This document shows, one piece after another, positions 15,589 through 25,068 of a stretch of 64,000 bases of DNA (the first letter of the stretch is position 1; each line of letters starts with the position of its first letter). The notes beneath the pieces were generated by a model. That model made no database searches, was not told the origin of the DNA, and saw nothing but the letters and a program-made list of their open reading frames with translations. The position numbers and the translations under genes are program-made. Source of the stretch: JALZKA01 sp963753385 (GTDB lineage Bacteria; Actinomycetota; Thermoleophilia; Solirubrobacterales; 70-9); contig CAVWCC010000010.1 in NCBI GenBank assembly GCA_963753385.1, positions 277,542 to 341,541 on the forward strand, written 5' to 3'.

Positions 15589-16598
15589 TACGCGCCTAAC
15601 CCCCAATCGCGCGTCATGGTCCGCGGCGGCGCCACGAACCCCGGCTCGTTCACGTGGTGCTTCAGTTCCTTGCGCCAGGCCGCATCTCGGATGATCCCGA
15701 TCAGGTCCTCGTCGCTCGCCCCGGACCGCAGAGGCTCTCGCAGGTCCGTCTCGCGGATCGAGAACAGGCAGGTGCGGAGCTTGCCGTCGGCCGTCAGCCG
15801 CAGGCGGTTGCAGTCAGCGCAGAACGGCTCCGAGACGGGGTTGATGAACCCGATCTCGCCGCCGCCCTCGGCGAACCGGTAGACGCGTGCGGTGGCGTGC
15901 GGCTCGCGGGGCACGGGGACGAGCTCGTGGCGGGTCTCGATCAGCGCCCGGATCTCTGCGCCGGTCAGCACCTGGTCCATGTCCCAGGCGCGATCGCCGT
16001 CGAGCGGCATGAACTCGATGAACCGGACCTGGTATTCGCTCGAGCGGGCGAGATCGCAGAAGCGGAAGACCTCGTCCTCGGTGAAGTCGCGCATGGCGAC
16101 CGCATTCACCTTGATCGGCCGCACGCGCTCGTGCGCCGCGATCGCCGCGAGGCCGCGGAGCACCTGTGGCAGCGCGTCGCGGCGCGTGATCTCGTGGAAG
16201 CGGTCGCGCGCCAGCGCGTCGATCGAGACGTTGATCCGGTCGATCCCGGCGGCGACCAGGGCGTCCGCGTCGCGCTCCAGCAGGTAGCCGTTGGTGGTAA
16301 CCGCCAGGTCGCCGATCCCCTCGATCGTGCGAAGCATCGCGACCAGCTTGGGGAACTCGCGGCGGGCGAGCGGCTCGCCGCCCGTGAGCCGGACGTCGCG
16401 GATCCCGAGGGCGACCAGGACCCGCACCAACCGCTCGATCTCCTCGAACGAGAGCAGGTTGGAGCGGTCGAGCCACTCCATCCCTTCGGCGGGCATGCAG
16501 TAGCGGCAGCGGAAGTTGCAGCGGTCGGTGACCGAGACCCGCAGGTCGGTGAGCTCCCTGCGATGGGCGTCTACCAGCGGCTCGAGTTCCCGGCTCAT
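15573..16598 (-). CDS. moaA: GTP 3',8-cyclase MoaA (C-terminal frame break)
   Basis: MoaA is the radical-SAM enzyme that starts molybdenum cofactor synthesis from GTP. Cys27, Cys31 and Cys34 (CNFRCRYC) bind the SAM cluster; the C-terminal CADCNRLRL and LRTC bind the second cluster that holds GTP. TGGEPLARRE and the rest of the barrel are normal. The family ends in Gly-Gly, here expected as MTRIGG. The frame instead reads MTRDWGLGAYLCNA because of one extra base at about 15608; removing it restores Ile-Gly-Gly-stop at 15596. This is either a sequence error or an inactivating change. Start ATG 16598. Confidence 0.9.
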   Translation of the reverse strand: MSRELEPLVDAHRRELTDLRVSVTDRCNFRCRYCMPAEGMEWLDRSNLLSFEEIERLVRVLVALGIRDVRLTGGEPLARREFPKLVAMLRTIEGIGDLAVTTNGYLLERDADALVAAGIDRINVSIDALARDRFHEITRRDALPQVLRGLAAIAAHERVRPIKVNAVAMRDFTEDEVFRFCDLARSSEYQVRFIEFMPLDGDRAWDMDQVLTGAEIRALIETRHELVPVPREPHATARVYRFAEGGGEIGFINPVSEPFCADCNRLRLTADGKLRTCLFSIRETDLREPLRSGASDEDLIGIIRDAAWRKELKHHVNEPGFVAPPRTMTRDWGLGAYLCNA

Positions 16599-16632
16599 CC
16601 AGGGAATGATGACGCCCTGCGAGACTTCGGGC

Positions 16633-17340
16633 GTGCGCGTGCTCGCGATCGTCCACGAACCCGACGCGGGACCGGGGGTTTTCGGGGAGGCGGTCCGGGC
16701 CCACGGGGATGAGCTCGACGAGTGGCTGCTGCCCGATGGCGGAACCCCGCCGGCCGACCCGGCGGGCTACGAAGCGGTGATGACCTTCGGCGGCTCGATG
16801 CACGCCGACCAGGAGTCGCAGCACCCGTGGCTCGCCGGCGAGAAGGCGCTGCTGCGCGAGCTGATCGAGGCCCGGGTGCCGCTGCTCGGCATCTGCCTCG
16901 GTTCGCAGCTCGTCGCCGAGGCCGCCGGAGCACCGGTCGAGGCCGCGCCCGAGCCCGAGATCGGCTGGTTCCAGGTCGAGCTGACCCCCGAGGGCGTCGC
17001 CGACCCGCTGCTGGCCCCGCTGGCGCCGCGCTTCACCGCCTTCCAATGGCACAGCTACCGCTCGCCGCTGCCCGCCGGCGCGGTCGCGCTCGCCCGAAGC
17101 CCGGCCGCGGTGCAGGCGTTCCGGACGGGCGAGCGGGCCTGGGGCATCCAGTTCCACGCCGAGGTCACGGAGCGCGACGCGATCGGCTGGACCGAGCGCT
17201 ACGAGGAGGACGAGAAGGCGGTCGAGATCGGCCTCGACCCCGATGAAATGACCGCCTCGATCCGCGAGCGGATCGGGACGTGGAACGAGATCGGCCGCGC
17301 GCTCTGCGGAAGGTTTCTCGATCTGGCTAGACGGAGATGA
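16633..17340 (+). CDS. Class I glutamine amidotransferase-like protein (GMP synthase-like)
   Basis: A 235-residue stand-alone glutamine amidotransferase domain. The nucleophile is Cys in LLGICLGSQL, and the His of the triad is in WGIQFHAEV. The family removes ammonia from glutamine or hydrolyses gamma-glutamyl compounds; without a synthase domain the acceptor is unknown. I chose GTG 16633 (start VRVLAIVHEP); ATG 16606 or 16609 upstream is possible. The gene diverges from moaA and is followed after 7 bp by a DHFR-fold gene with a good ribosome site, so these two are probably co-transcribed. Confidence 0.8.
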   Translation: MRVLAIVHEPDAGPGVFGEAVRAHGDELDEWLLPDGGTPPADPAGYEAVMTFGGSMHADQESQHPWLAGEKALLRELIEARVPLLGICLGSQLVAEAAGAPVEAAPEPEIGWFQVELTPEGVADPLLAPLAPRFTAFQWHSYRSPLPAGAVALARSPAAVQAFRTGERAWGIQFHAEVTERDAIGWTERYEEDEKAVEIGLDPDEMTASIRERIGTWNEIGRALCGRFLDLARRR

Positions 17341-17347
17341 GGAGAAC

Positions 17348-17986
17348 ATGGGAATCGTGAGGTGCCACATCTCGGTGTCGGTCGACGGCTACGTCGCCGG
17401 CCCCAACCAGAGCCTCGAGGACCCGCTCGGCGAGCGTGGCGAGGAGCTTCACGGATGGGCCGTCGAGCTCGACCGCTGGCGACACGAGCACGGCAAGGAG
17501 GGCGGCGTCACGAACGCCTCATCGCCGGTGATGGAGGAGACGATCGCAAACGTCGGCGTCGAGATCATGGGCCGCGGCAAGTTCGGCGGCGGACCAGGTC
17601 CGTGGCCAGAGGATCCTTCGTGGGACGGCTGGTGGGGCGAGGATCCGCCCTTTCACCATCCGGTCTTCGTGCTGACGCATCACGAGCGAGAGCCGCTCAC
17701 CCTGAGCGATACGACGTTCCACTTCGTCACCGACGGCCCGGAGGCCGCGCTCGAACTGGCCCGCGAGGCCGCGGGCGACGCGGACGTCATGATCGGCGGC
17801 GGCGCCGAGACCATCGACCAGTACCTGCGCCTCGGACTCCTCGACGAGCTCGAGCTCCACGTCGCCCCGATCGTCCTCGGCGGCGGCTCGCGCCTCCTCG
17901 AGGACGTGGGCGACCTGAAGCTCGAGCAGCTGCGCGCGGTGGAGGCGCCGGGCGTGACGCACCTGAAGTACCGCGTCGTGAAATAG
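17348..17986 (+). CDS. Dihydrofolate reductase-fold protein (RibD C-terminal-like)
   Basis: A 212-residue protein of the DHFR/RibD C-terminal superfamily. The N-terminal strand ISVSVDGYVAGPNQSLEDPL, the MGRGKFGGG loop and the nucleotide-binding VMIGGGAETIDQYL are typical of the actinobacterial dihydrofolate-reductase-like proteins, which probably bind NADPH. It is longer than folate DHFR, and the substrate is unknown. GAGATGAGGAG lies just before ATG 17348. It ends 63 bp before an ArsR-family regulator. Confidence 0.85.
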   Translation: MGIVRCHISVSVDGYVAGPNQSLEDPLGERGEELHGWAVELDRWRHEHGKEGGVTNASSPVMEETIANVGVEIMGRGKFGGGPGPWPEDPSWDGWWGEDPPFHHPVFVLTHHEREPLTLSDTTFHFVTDGPEAALELAREAAGDADVMIGGGAETIDQYLRLGLLDELELHVAPIVLGGGSRLLEDVGDLKLEQLRAVEAPGVTHLKYRVVK

Positions 17987-18024
17987 GCCCGGGTTGCATT
18001 CCGGCGGCCGATGGTATTTAATGG

Positions 18025-18040
18025 CTCGGTTAATTAACCG
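18025..18040. promoter_or_regulatory. 16-bp perfect palindrome upstream of arsR-like gene
   Basis: TCGGTTAATTAACCGA is a perfect palindrome in an AT-rich patch ending 9 bp before the ATG of the ArsR-family gene (18050). ArsR-type repressors often bind such sites over their own promoter. Autoregulation of the ArsR/AHSA1 pair is the simplest reading; it is inference from sequence and position. Confidence 0.6.
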
Positions 18041-18049
18041 AACTGTTAG

Positions 18050-18379
18050 ATGCCGAACGACCAGCTCAGCCTCACCTTCGCCGCCCTCGCCGATCCGACG
18101 AGGCGCTCGATCCTGACCCGCCTCGCCGAGGGCGAGGCAACCGTCAACGAGCTTGCGGAGCCGTTCCCGGTGAGCAAGCCGGCGATCTCACGTCATCTCA
18201 AGGTGCTCGAGCGCGCGGGCCTGATCGTCCGCAGCCGGGAGGCCCAGTGGCGCCCGAGCCGGCTACAGGCCGACCCGCTCGACGAGGCCGTGGACTGGAT
18301 GGAAACGCGCAAGCGGACGTGGGAGGCACGGATCGACCGCCTCGACGCGCACCTGCGCTCGAAAGGAGAGCAAGAGTGA
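18050..18379 (+). CDS. ArsR-family transcriptional regulator
   Basis: A 109-residue winged-helix repressor. The segment TFAALADPTRRSILTRLAEG followed by TVNELAEPFPVSKPAISRHL, with LKVLERAGLIV in the recognition and wing region, is the standard ArsR fold of the group paired with AHSA1-domain proteins. I see no metal-binding cysteine, so it is not an arsenic or metal sensor of the classical kind. Its stop overlaps the start of the AHSA1-domain gene (GTGA), and a perfect palindrome lies just upstream. Confidence 0.9.
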   Translation: MPNDQLSLTFAALADPTRRSILTRLAEGEATVNELAEPFPVSKPAISRHLKVLERAGLIVRSREAQWRPSRLQADPLDEAVDWMETRKRTWEARIDRLDAHLRSKGEQE

Positions 18380-18849
18380 ACGACCCGACCCCAGTCGCCA
18401 CCGATCAGCAGGTCCTGATCACGCGGATCTTCGAAGCGCCGCGCGCGCTCGTGTTCCGGGCATGGACCGATCCCGACCAGGTCGCCCTGTGGTTCGGCCC
18501 GGAGCACATGGACACGCCGCGCGAGGGAATCCACATCGACCTGCGGGTGGGTGGGCGCTACGAGCTCACGATGGTCCGTCCCGGTGGCGAGGGCGAGATG
18601 AAGATCGGCTACGAGATCGTCGAGCTCGTCGAGCCGGAGTTGATCGTCCTGCGCTCGGATCCAATGCCGCAGGCGGGAATGCACGAGGGCACCGTCGTCC
18701 GCGTGGAGCTCCACGACCACGGCGCCAAGACGCGGATGACCCTCAGCGACGGGCCGCTCCCGGCGGCTGGCCGCGACCACGCCGAAGCCGGCTGGAGCGC
18801 CGCCTTCGACAAGCTCGCGACGGTGGTAGCGCCCCGGGGCGCTCCCTAG
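18376..18849 (+). CDS. SRPBCC / AHSA1-domain protein
   Basis: A 157-residue START-like (AHSA1) protein. FEAPRALVFRAWTDPDQVALWFGP is the standard N-terminal signature, and the C-terminal GWSAAFDKLATVV helix closes the fold, which has a hydrophobic ligand cavity. Start GTG 18376 overlaps the stop of the ArsR-family gene, so the two are coupled; such pairs are common. The ligand and role are unknown. Confidence 0.9.
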   Translation: MNDPTPVATDQQVLITRIFEAPRALVFRAWTDPDQVALWFGPEHMDTPREGIHIDLRVGGRYELTMVRPGGEGEMKIGYEIVELVEPELIVLRSDPMPQAGMHEGTVVRVELHDHGAKTRMTLSDGPLPAAGRDHAEAGWSAAFDKLATVVAPRGAP

Positions 18850-18862
18850 TAGCCTGCGGGCG

Positions 18863-20242
18863 ATGAGGAGGCGAGGGGTCTTCGGGGTGGTCGTGGTCGT
18901 GGTCGCGCTCTGCCTGCCGGCCGCCGCGGCAGGGAAGGCGTTCAAGGTCACGACGAAGGCGGACCCCCTACCCGGGGACTGCACCGCCGGGAGCTGCTCG
19001 CTGCGCGAAGCTGTCCTCGCCGCCAACGCCCGGCCGGGCAAGGACAGCATCGTCCTGCCCTCACGCAAGGGCGCGTACAAGCTGAGCCAGCCGAGCAGCA
19101 ACGAGGACGGCGCGATGGACGGCGACCTCGATATCACGAACGACCCGCTCGACGTGCTCCACAAGGGCCAGGGCCGAGCGACGATCGATGCCGACGGCAC
19201 GGACCGCGTGTTCCAGGTTTTTCCCGGGGCACCGACGAGCTTCACGAAGCTGGTCATCCGCGGCGGCGCAGCTGACGCCGCCAGCCTCGACGGCTCCGGC
19301 GGCGGAATCATCGCGCAGGCCGACGTCGCCCTCGTCGCGGTCCAGCTGCTGAGGAATGAAGCCGTGGACGACGGCGGCGGCATCTCGATCCATAACGACT
19401 CGGGGGCATCGCTGACGATCCGGAACAGCGTGGTGACGCGGAATGTGACCGGCGATGACGGCGGCGGCGTAGCGATCGAGGAGGACGGTGACGGGGAGGC
19501 AACCGGGAAGCTCGTGATCTCGAAGTCGAAGATCACCCGCAACCAAGCGGTCGGCAACTTCGGTGGCGGGGTCTTCGTCCAGCGCCCGGCGCTGATCACC
19601 AAAACGACGATCGACCGCAACCGCGCCGAGAACGCAGCGGGGCTCGGCGTCGAGGACAACCCAGCAACGGTCAAGGCCACCGCAATCACCCGCAACGTCG
19701 CCACCGATAGCGAGGCGGGCGGGGTCGAGCTCGAGGCGCCCGGGCGACTCGTCAACGTGACGATCGCCAACAACCGGGCGGCCGGGGAGGGCGGTGGCAT
19801 CTGGACCGACGTCGAGGGGAGCCGCCTGAACGGAGTCACCATCAGCGGCAACGTCGCGAACACCGGCGACGACGGAGCGACGGGCGGCGGGATCTTCCTG
19901 GAGGGCAAGGACTCAGGGATCCGCTTGGACAACACGCTGCTCGCGAAGAACCGTCTCGCCGAGGGCACCAAGGACACCTGCGATGGAACCGAGCCCACGA
20001 GCGGCGGCAGCAACCTCGCCGACAGCGATTCGGCCGATTGTGGGCTCGAGGCAGCGAAGAAGGATGTCCGAGACAAGCCGGCCGGCATCGGCAAGCTCGG
20101 GCGGAACGGCGGCCCGACCGAGACGGTCCCACTTAAGGCTGGCTCGCAGGCGGTCGGCAAGGCCGGCGGGGACGCGCCCGGTCGCGATCAGCGCGGGGTC
20201 AGGCGCAACGACCCCGACATCGGGGCGTACGAGCGCCGCTAG
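18863..20242 (+). CDS. Secreted beta-helix protein with CSLREA domain
   Basis: A 459-residue exported protein. A signal peptide (basic MRRRG, hydrophobic to about residue 22, cut near AAAAG) is followed by the CSLREA domain (GDCTAGSCSLREAVLAANA). The middle is a series of right-handed parallel beta-helix coils with repeated GGGI/GGGV turns. The C-terminus has LGRNGGPTET and NDPDIGAYE, as in choice-of-anchor Q proteins. These are surface or secreted proteins, some of them polysaccharide-active, but no catalytic residues can be pointed to. A paralogue on the other strand lies at 33700-35078. Confidence 0.85.
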   Translation: MRRRGVFGVVVVVVALCLPAAAAGKAFKVTTKADPLPGDCTAGSCSLREAVLAANARPGKDSIVLPSRKGAYKLSQPSSNEDGAMDGDLDITNDPLDVLHKGQGRATIDADGTDRVFQVFPGAPTSFTKLVIRGGAADAASLDGSGGGIIAQADVALVAVQLLRNEAVDDGGGISIHNDSGASLTIRNSVVTRNVTGDDGGGVAIEEDGDGEATGKLVISKSKITRNQAVGNFGGGVFVQRPALITKTTIDRNRAENAAGLGVEDNPATVKATAITRNVATDSEAGGVELEAPGRLVNVTIANNRAAGEGGGIWTDVEGSRLNGVTISGNVANTGDDGATGGGIFLEGKDSGIRLDNTLLAKNRLAEGTKDTCDGTEPTSGGSNLADSDSADCGLEAAKKDVRDKPAGIGKLGRNGGPTETVPLKAGSQAVGKAGGDAPGRDQRGVRRNDPDIGAYERR

Positions 20243-20375
20243 GCCCCAGCCTCGTCGACAGCGCGCAGCGCACCATGCCGGTTGAGATCAGAGCCCGGTT
20301 CGTCGAACTCCCCGGAGATTCGGAGGGCAGCATGTGCTGCCTCGATGGTGTTGGCCAGACGTTCAACGGGGTTAC

Positions 20376-20798
20376 TCATCCGGGGTCGAAAAACAGCGGC
20401 CCCCGTCCGTCGAACGCGAGCTCATGTGCGATCGCGAGGCCCCGCGTGCGTGGGTTCTCGAGGGTGGCGACCTCGGCCGCCAGGGCGCGCAGCTCTCGCT
20501 GGCAGCGACGGATCGCGTCGCGACTCAGCGGCGCCTGAGCCGTGCCGCGCCACGCCGGCCGGATGGAATCGGCGAGAGCGCGGTTGAGCGCGGTGGCGAT
20601 CCGGCGCCGGACCCGGGGCCTCCGGAGGCGGTCGGCTCGGAGCCGATGGGCAGGGGTGGCCGATGGATGAATCCCGGCTGCAAGATCGGCGTCGAGGGTC
20701 GGTGCACGTACGATCGCAACGAGCCGTGGGAAGACTCGGCTCCGGGGTGAGCCAGTTCGACCTGCAACTCGCTTGGCAATGCCGGGACGGAAAGTCAT
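20376..20798 (-). CDS. Hypothetical protein (actinobacterial small basic protein)
   Basis: A 140-residue arginine- and alanine-rich frame. It has no membrane segment or catalytic motif, but the C-terminal half (SRDAIRRCQRELRALAAEV, then TRGLAIAHELAFDGRGPLFF) looks like a real small soluble actinobacterial family rather than a random frame. The true start is uncertain. The flanking DNA (20243-20375 and 20799-20893) shows nothing I can name. Confidence 0.45.
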   Translation of the reverse strand: MTFRPGIAKRVAGRTGSPRSRVFPRLVAIVRAPTLDADLAAGIHPSATPAHRLRADRLRRPRVRRRIATALNRALADSIRPAWRGTAQAPLSRDAIRRCQRELRALAAEVATLENPRTRGLAIAHELAFDGRGPLFFDPG

Positions 20799-20893
20799 GT
20801 GCGCCTCTCGTCGAACGTCTCAACGACGCCGACCAGACTTCCCGGCACACCTGATTTGAGGATATCGCCCCCAGCCGGACCACTTGACGGCGG

Positions 20894-21648
20894 CTAGACC
20901 TGGCCTGGGGTCAGGTACGCGCCCGAGATCCCCCCGTCGACCATGAAGGTCGTGGCGGTGACGAAGGTCGAGTCGTCGCGAGGCCAGGAACAGCGCCGCG
21001 CGGGCGATCTCCTCGGCCTCGCCGAAGCGGCCCATCGGGATGTGGACGAGGCGCTTGCCGGCCTTCTCGGGGTCCTTCGCGAACAGCTCCTGCAGGAGCG
21101 GGGTGTTGACCGGTCCCGGGCAGAGCGCGTTCACGCGGACGCCGCGGTCGGCGAACTCGACGCCGAGCTCGCGCGACATCGAGAGCACCGCGCCCTTCGA
21201 CGCCGTGTAGGAGATCTGCGAGACGGCCGCGCCCATCACCGCGACGAACGAGGCGGTGTTGATCACCGACCCCCCCCGCCCTCGACAGATGCGGGATCCC
21301 GTGTTTGCAGCACAGGAAGACCGAGCGCACGTTGACGTCCTGGACGCGCTGCCAGGCGTCGAGCGGCGTCTCGGTCACGGTGGTGTCGTCGTTCGGGTTG
21401 ATGCCGGCGTTGTTGAACAGGACGTCGACGCGGCCGAGCTCGTCGCGGACCCGCGTCGTACAGCGCGCCGACCTGATCCTCGTCGGTCACGTCGGCGTCG
21501 ATCGCGAGCTCGCCCGCCGTCGCTCTCGCTCGAGGTCGACGCCGACGACGCGCGCACCCTCCGCGGCGAACACGCGGGCCGACTCGGCGCCGATCCCGCT
21601 CGCCGCCCCGGTGATCACGCAGACCTTGCCGTCCAGGCGTCCAGCCAT
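20894..21648 (-). pseudogene. SDR-family oxidoreductase, frame broken about four times
   Basis: A short-chain dehydrogenase of about 250 residues. In successive frames one reads the NAD-binding VCVITGAASGIGAESARVF, the NNAG region, a serine strand (VINTASF), the catalytic YTASK, then VNALCPGPVNTPL and the C-terminal VDGGISGAYLTPGQV. Start ATG 21648, stop 20894. The frame changes near 21535, 21455, 21275 (within a run of eight Cs) and 20985. Motifs are intact and no in-frame stop interrupts the correct frame, so sequence error is likelier than decay. It lies downstream of the aldehyde dehydrogenase and probably belongs to its operon. Confidence 0.8.
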
Positions 21649-21650
21649 CG

Positions 21651-23017
21651 TCAGCCCTCCCCAGTCGCGTAGTAGACGTTCTTCACCTCGGTGTAGTGGT
21701 CGAGCGCGTCCGGCCCGAGCTCGCGCCCGACGCCCGACTGCTTGAAGCCGCCGAACGGCGTCGAGACGCGGACCGAGGTGTTCGAGTTGATCGAGACGAC
21801 GCCGGTGTCGATCGCGCGGGCGACGCGCAGCGCCCGGGCGCCGTTCGCGGTCCAGACCGAGCCGGAGAGCCCGTAGATCGTGTCGTTGGCGAGGCGCGAC
21901 CGCCTCGTCCTCGTCCTCGAACGGGATCACGCACGCGACCGGGCCGAAGATCTCCTCGCGCGCCGGCGCGGTCGTCGTTCGACACCGGCGCCAGCACGGT
22001 CGGCGGGAACCAGTAGCCGGGGCCGTCCGGCGTCGCGCCCCGGAACGCGACCGGAGCGTCGTCGGGCACGAACGACGCCACCTGCTCGCGCTGCCCGGCC
22101 GAGATCAGCGGCCCCATCTGCGTCTTATCGTCGAGAGGGTCGCCGACCCGCATCGCCTTGACCGCCGCCTCCAGCGCGGCGAGGAAATCGTCCAGCGCGT
22201 CGCGCTCGACCAGGATCCGCGAGCGCGCGCAGCAGTCCTGTCCCGCGTTGCCGAAGACCGCGATCGGCGCCGCCGCGGCGGCCGCCTGCGAGGTCGGCGT
22301 CGGCGAACACGACGTTCGCCGACTTCCCGCCGAGCTCGAGCGTCACCCGCTTGATCGTCGCCGCCGCGCCGGCGGCGATCCCGCGCCCGACCTCGGTCGA
22401 TCCCGTGAACGCGATCTTCGCGACGTCGGGATGCTCGACGAGCCGCGACCCGCAGACCGAACCCGGCCCGGCGACGACGTTAAGGACGCCGTCCGGCAGC
22501 CCCGCCTCGAGTGCGATCCGCTCGAGCTCGAGCGCCGTGAGCGGGGTCAGCTCGGCCGGCTTCAGCACGACCGTGTTGCCGGCGGCCAGCGCCGGCGCCA
22601 CCTTCCACGAGGCGATCACGAGCGGGAAGTTCCAGGGGACGATCAGGCCGACGACGCCGAGCGGCTCGCGGAAGGTCATGTCGACGCCGCCGGCAACCGG
22701 GATCGTCTTGCCGAGCAGCCGCTCGGGCGCCGCCGGCGTAGTAGCGGAAGCACTCGACGACCATCCCGATCTCGCCGCGGGCGTCCGAGATCGGCTTGCC
22801 CGCGTTGCGCGCCTCGATCGTGGCGAGCTCGCCGGCCTCGGCCTCGATCGCGTCGGCGAGCCGGCGCATCACCGCCGCGCGCTCGGCCGGCTCGACCGCG
22901 CGCCACGCCGGGAACGCCGCCTTCGCGGCGGCGACGGCGGCATCGACCTCCTCGGCGCCCGCGCGCGGGACCTCGGCCATGACCTTCTCGGTCGCGGGCT
23001 CGACTGACCTCGATCAC
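21651..23017 (-). pseudogene. Aldehyde dehydrogenase (PuuC/betaine-aldehyde type), frame broken about five times
   Basis: An NAD(P)-dependent aldehyde dehydrogenase. The pieces read in order: PAWRAVEPAERAAVMRRLAD; PWNFPLVIASWKVAPALAAG; FTGSTEVGRGIAA and VTLELGGKSANVVFADAD (catalytic Glu); a stretch around the active-site Cys (QDCCARSRI); and the C-terminal PFGGFKQSGVGRELG. GTG 23017 is the likely start; TGA lies at 21651-21653. Breaks fall near 23003, 22735, 22290, 21972 and 21895. In a gamma-glutamylation route it would oxidise the aldehyde released from the glutamylated amine. Family assignment is firm; substrate is inferred from the neighbours. Confidence 0.82.
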
Positions 23018-23732
23018 GCTGCCACCCGCTCCGCGCCGCCTCGACCAGCGAGCCGATGACCTTGCTTCCCGAGTCCTCCTCCGGGTGCCAGAGGATGCCG
23101 AGCGCGAACGCCGCCCGGGCAGCTCGATCGCCTCGACCACGTCGTCGGGCTCCGCCCAGCCGGTGGCGACGAGCCCGTCCCCGAGCGCGTCAACGCCCTG
23201 GTGGTGATGCGACTTGACCGATAGGCGCTCGGCGCCGGCGGCGCGGGCCGCGAGCGAGCCGGGCTGAGCCTGACCTCGTGGTCGCCGAAGCTGCCGGGCG
23301 TGTGCCGGTGGCGGTCGGAGCGGATCCGATCGGGAAGGTTCTGTTCCAGCGTGCCGCCGCGGGCGACGTTCAGCATCTCCATCCCCCGGCAGGTGCCCGA
23401 GCACCGGCATGTCGCGGTCGACCGCACGACGGGCGAGCGCCGACCTCGAAGGCGTCGCGCTCGGGCCAGGCGCCGCGCGTCTCAGGGTGTGGCTCGGCGC
23501 CGTATGACTCCGGGTCGACATCGCTCCCACCCGCCAGGAGCAGGGCGTCGAGGCGATCGAGGAACGCATCGGGATCATCCTGCGCGGCCGGGTCCGGCGG
23601 CAGCAGCAGCGCGATCGCCCCGGCCTTCTGGACTGCGATCGAGTACGAGCGCTGGGCCATGGTCACGGTCTCGTCCCACGGGCCCCGGACAACGCGCTCA
23701 ATCGCGGCGCAGATCCCGACGACCACGGGCAA
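23014..23732 (-). pseudogene. Gamma-glutamyl-gamma-aminobutyrate hydrolase-like protein (PuuD), frame broken several times
   Basis: A class I glutamine-amidotransferase-fold hydrolase of the peptidase C26 / PuuD group. It starts PVVVGICAAIERVVRGPWDE (TTG 23732), continues with LLLAGGSDVDPESYGAEPH, then the nucleophile elbow around LGICRGMEMLNV, SHHHQGVDAL, and the triad His in LGILWHPEEDSGSK. Frame changes fall near 23430, 23395, 23265, 23118 and 23035. The stop is probably TGA 23014-23016, overlapping the aldehyde dehydrogenase start. PuuD cleaves the gamma-glutamyl group from the oxidised amine. It follows the glutamine synthetase by 6 bp. Confidence 0.8.
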
Positions 23733-23738
23733 CGGCGC

Positions 23739-25068
23739 CTACAGCCTCTCGAACCCGCGGTAGTGCTCCCAGTCGGTCACCGTGGCCTCGAACGCGGTCA
23801 GCTCGATCTGAGCACGGTTCAGGTAGTGGTCGACGACCTCCTGCCCGAAGGCCTCCCGAGCGAGTTCGCTGCCCGCGAAGAGATCGCGCGCGTCGTAGAG
23901 GTTCTGTGGGACATGCTGCTTGTCGGAGGTGTAGGCGTTGCCCTCCATCGGGGGCTCGAGCGGAAGCTCCTGGTCGATGCCGGCCAGCCCGGCGGCGATC
24001 ATTCCCGCCAGCGCGAGGTACGGGTTCACGTCCGCGCCCGGCAGCCGGTTCTCGACGCGCAGCGCCTCGCCGTGGCCGACCACCCGCATCGAGCACGTGC
24101 GGTTGTCGTTCCCCCACGCGACCGCCGTGGGCGCGAACGAGCCCTCGGCGAAGCGCTTGTACGAGTTGATGTGGGGCGCGTAGAAGAGCGTCAGCTCGCG
24201 CAGCGCCGCCAGCTGCCCCGCGACGAAGTGGTCGAACATCTGCCGGTCCTCGGCGAAGGCGTTGCCGCCCTTCGCCTTCCCGAGCGAGCAGTGGATGTGG
24301 CACGAGCTGCCCTCGCGCTCGTCGAACTTCGCCATGTACGTGATCGCGTACCCCTCCTGCGCTGCGATCTCCTTGGCGCCGTTCTTGTAGATCGCGTGGT
24401 CGTCGGCGACGCCGAGCGCGTCGCCGTAGCGGAAGTTGATCTCGTGCTGGCCGAGGTTGCACTCGCCCTTCGAGTTCTCGACCGTCATCCCGGCGGCGGC
24501 CATCTCGTTGCGGATCCGCCGCAGCAGCGGCTCCACGCGCGCCCCGCCGAGCATCGAGTAGTCGTTGTTGTAGAGGTTGGCCGGCTCGAGGTCCCGGTAG
24601 CCCTTGTGCCAGGCCTCCTCGTAGGTGTCCCTGAACACCATGAACTCCAGCTCGGTGCCCGCGTTCGCGACGAGCCCGCGCTCCTCGAGCCGCGCGAGCT
24701 GGCGGCGGAGGATCTGCCGCGGCGAGGCGACGACGTCCGTTCCGTCGGCCCACGCCAGGTCCGCCATCAGGAGCACGCTGCCCGGGGTGCCACGGGATCG
24801 GCCGCAGCGTGTCGAGGTCGGGCTTCATCTCGAAGTCCCCGTAGCCACGCTCCCAGGACGACATGTCGTAGCCCGCGACGGTGTTCATCTCGACGTCCAC
24901 GGCCAGGAGGTAGTTGCAACCTTCGGCGCCGTGCTCGAGCACCTCGTCGAGGAAGTGGTGCGCGGTGAGCCGCTTGCCCTGGAGGCGGCCCTCCATGTCC
25001 GCGATGACGAGCATCACGGTGTCGACCGAGCCGTCGTCGACCGCCTTCTTCAGCTCATCCAGGTTCAT
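23739..25068 (-). CDS. Glutamine synthetase-like gamma-glutamylamine ligase (PuuA-type), one frame break
   Basis: A glutamine-synthetase-fold ligase of about 443 residues. The N-terminal part (VMLVIADMEGRLQGKRL) and central SSCHIHCSLGKAKGGNAF, then APHINSYKRF and the VENRLPGADVNPYLALAG loop, match the GlnA-like enzymes that attach glutamate to amines rather than ammonia. One extra base near 24781, after PWHPG, splits the gene; each side reads cleanly. The PuuD-like hydrolase, aldehyde dehydrogenase and SDR that follow make a gamma-glutamylated amine route likely. The amine (putrescine, ethanolamine or other) is not determined. ATG 25068. Confidence 0.85.

Noticed and set aside
16599..16632. 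Molybdenum-cofactor riboswitch before moaA or the mod genes
   Set aside because: The leader space is too short and I see no matching stem arrangement.
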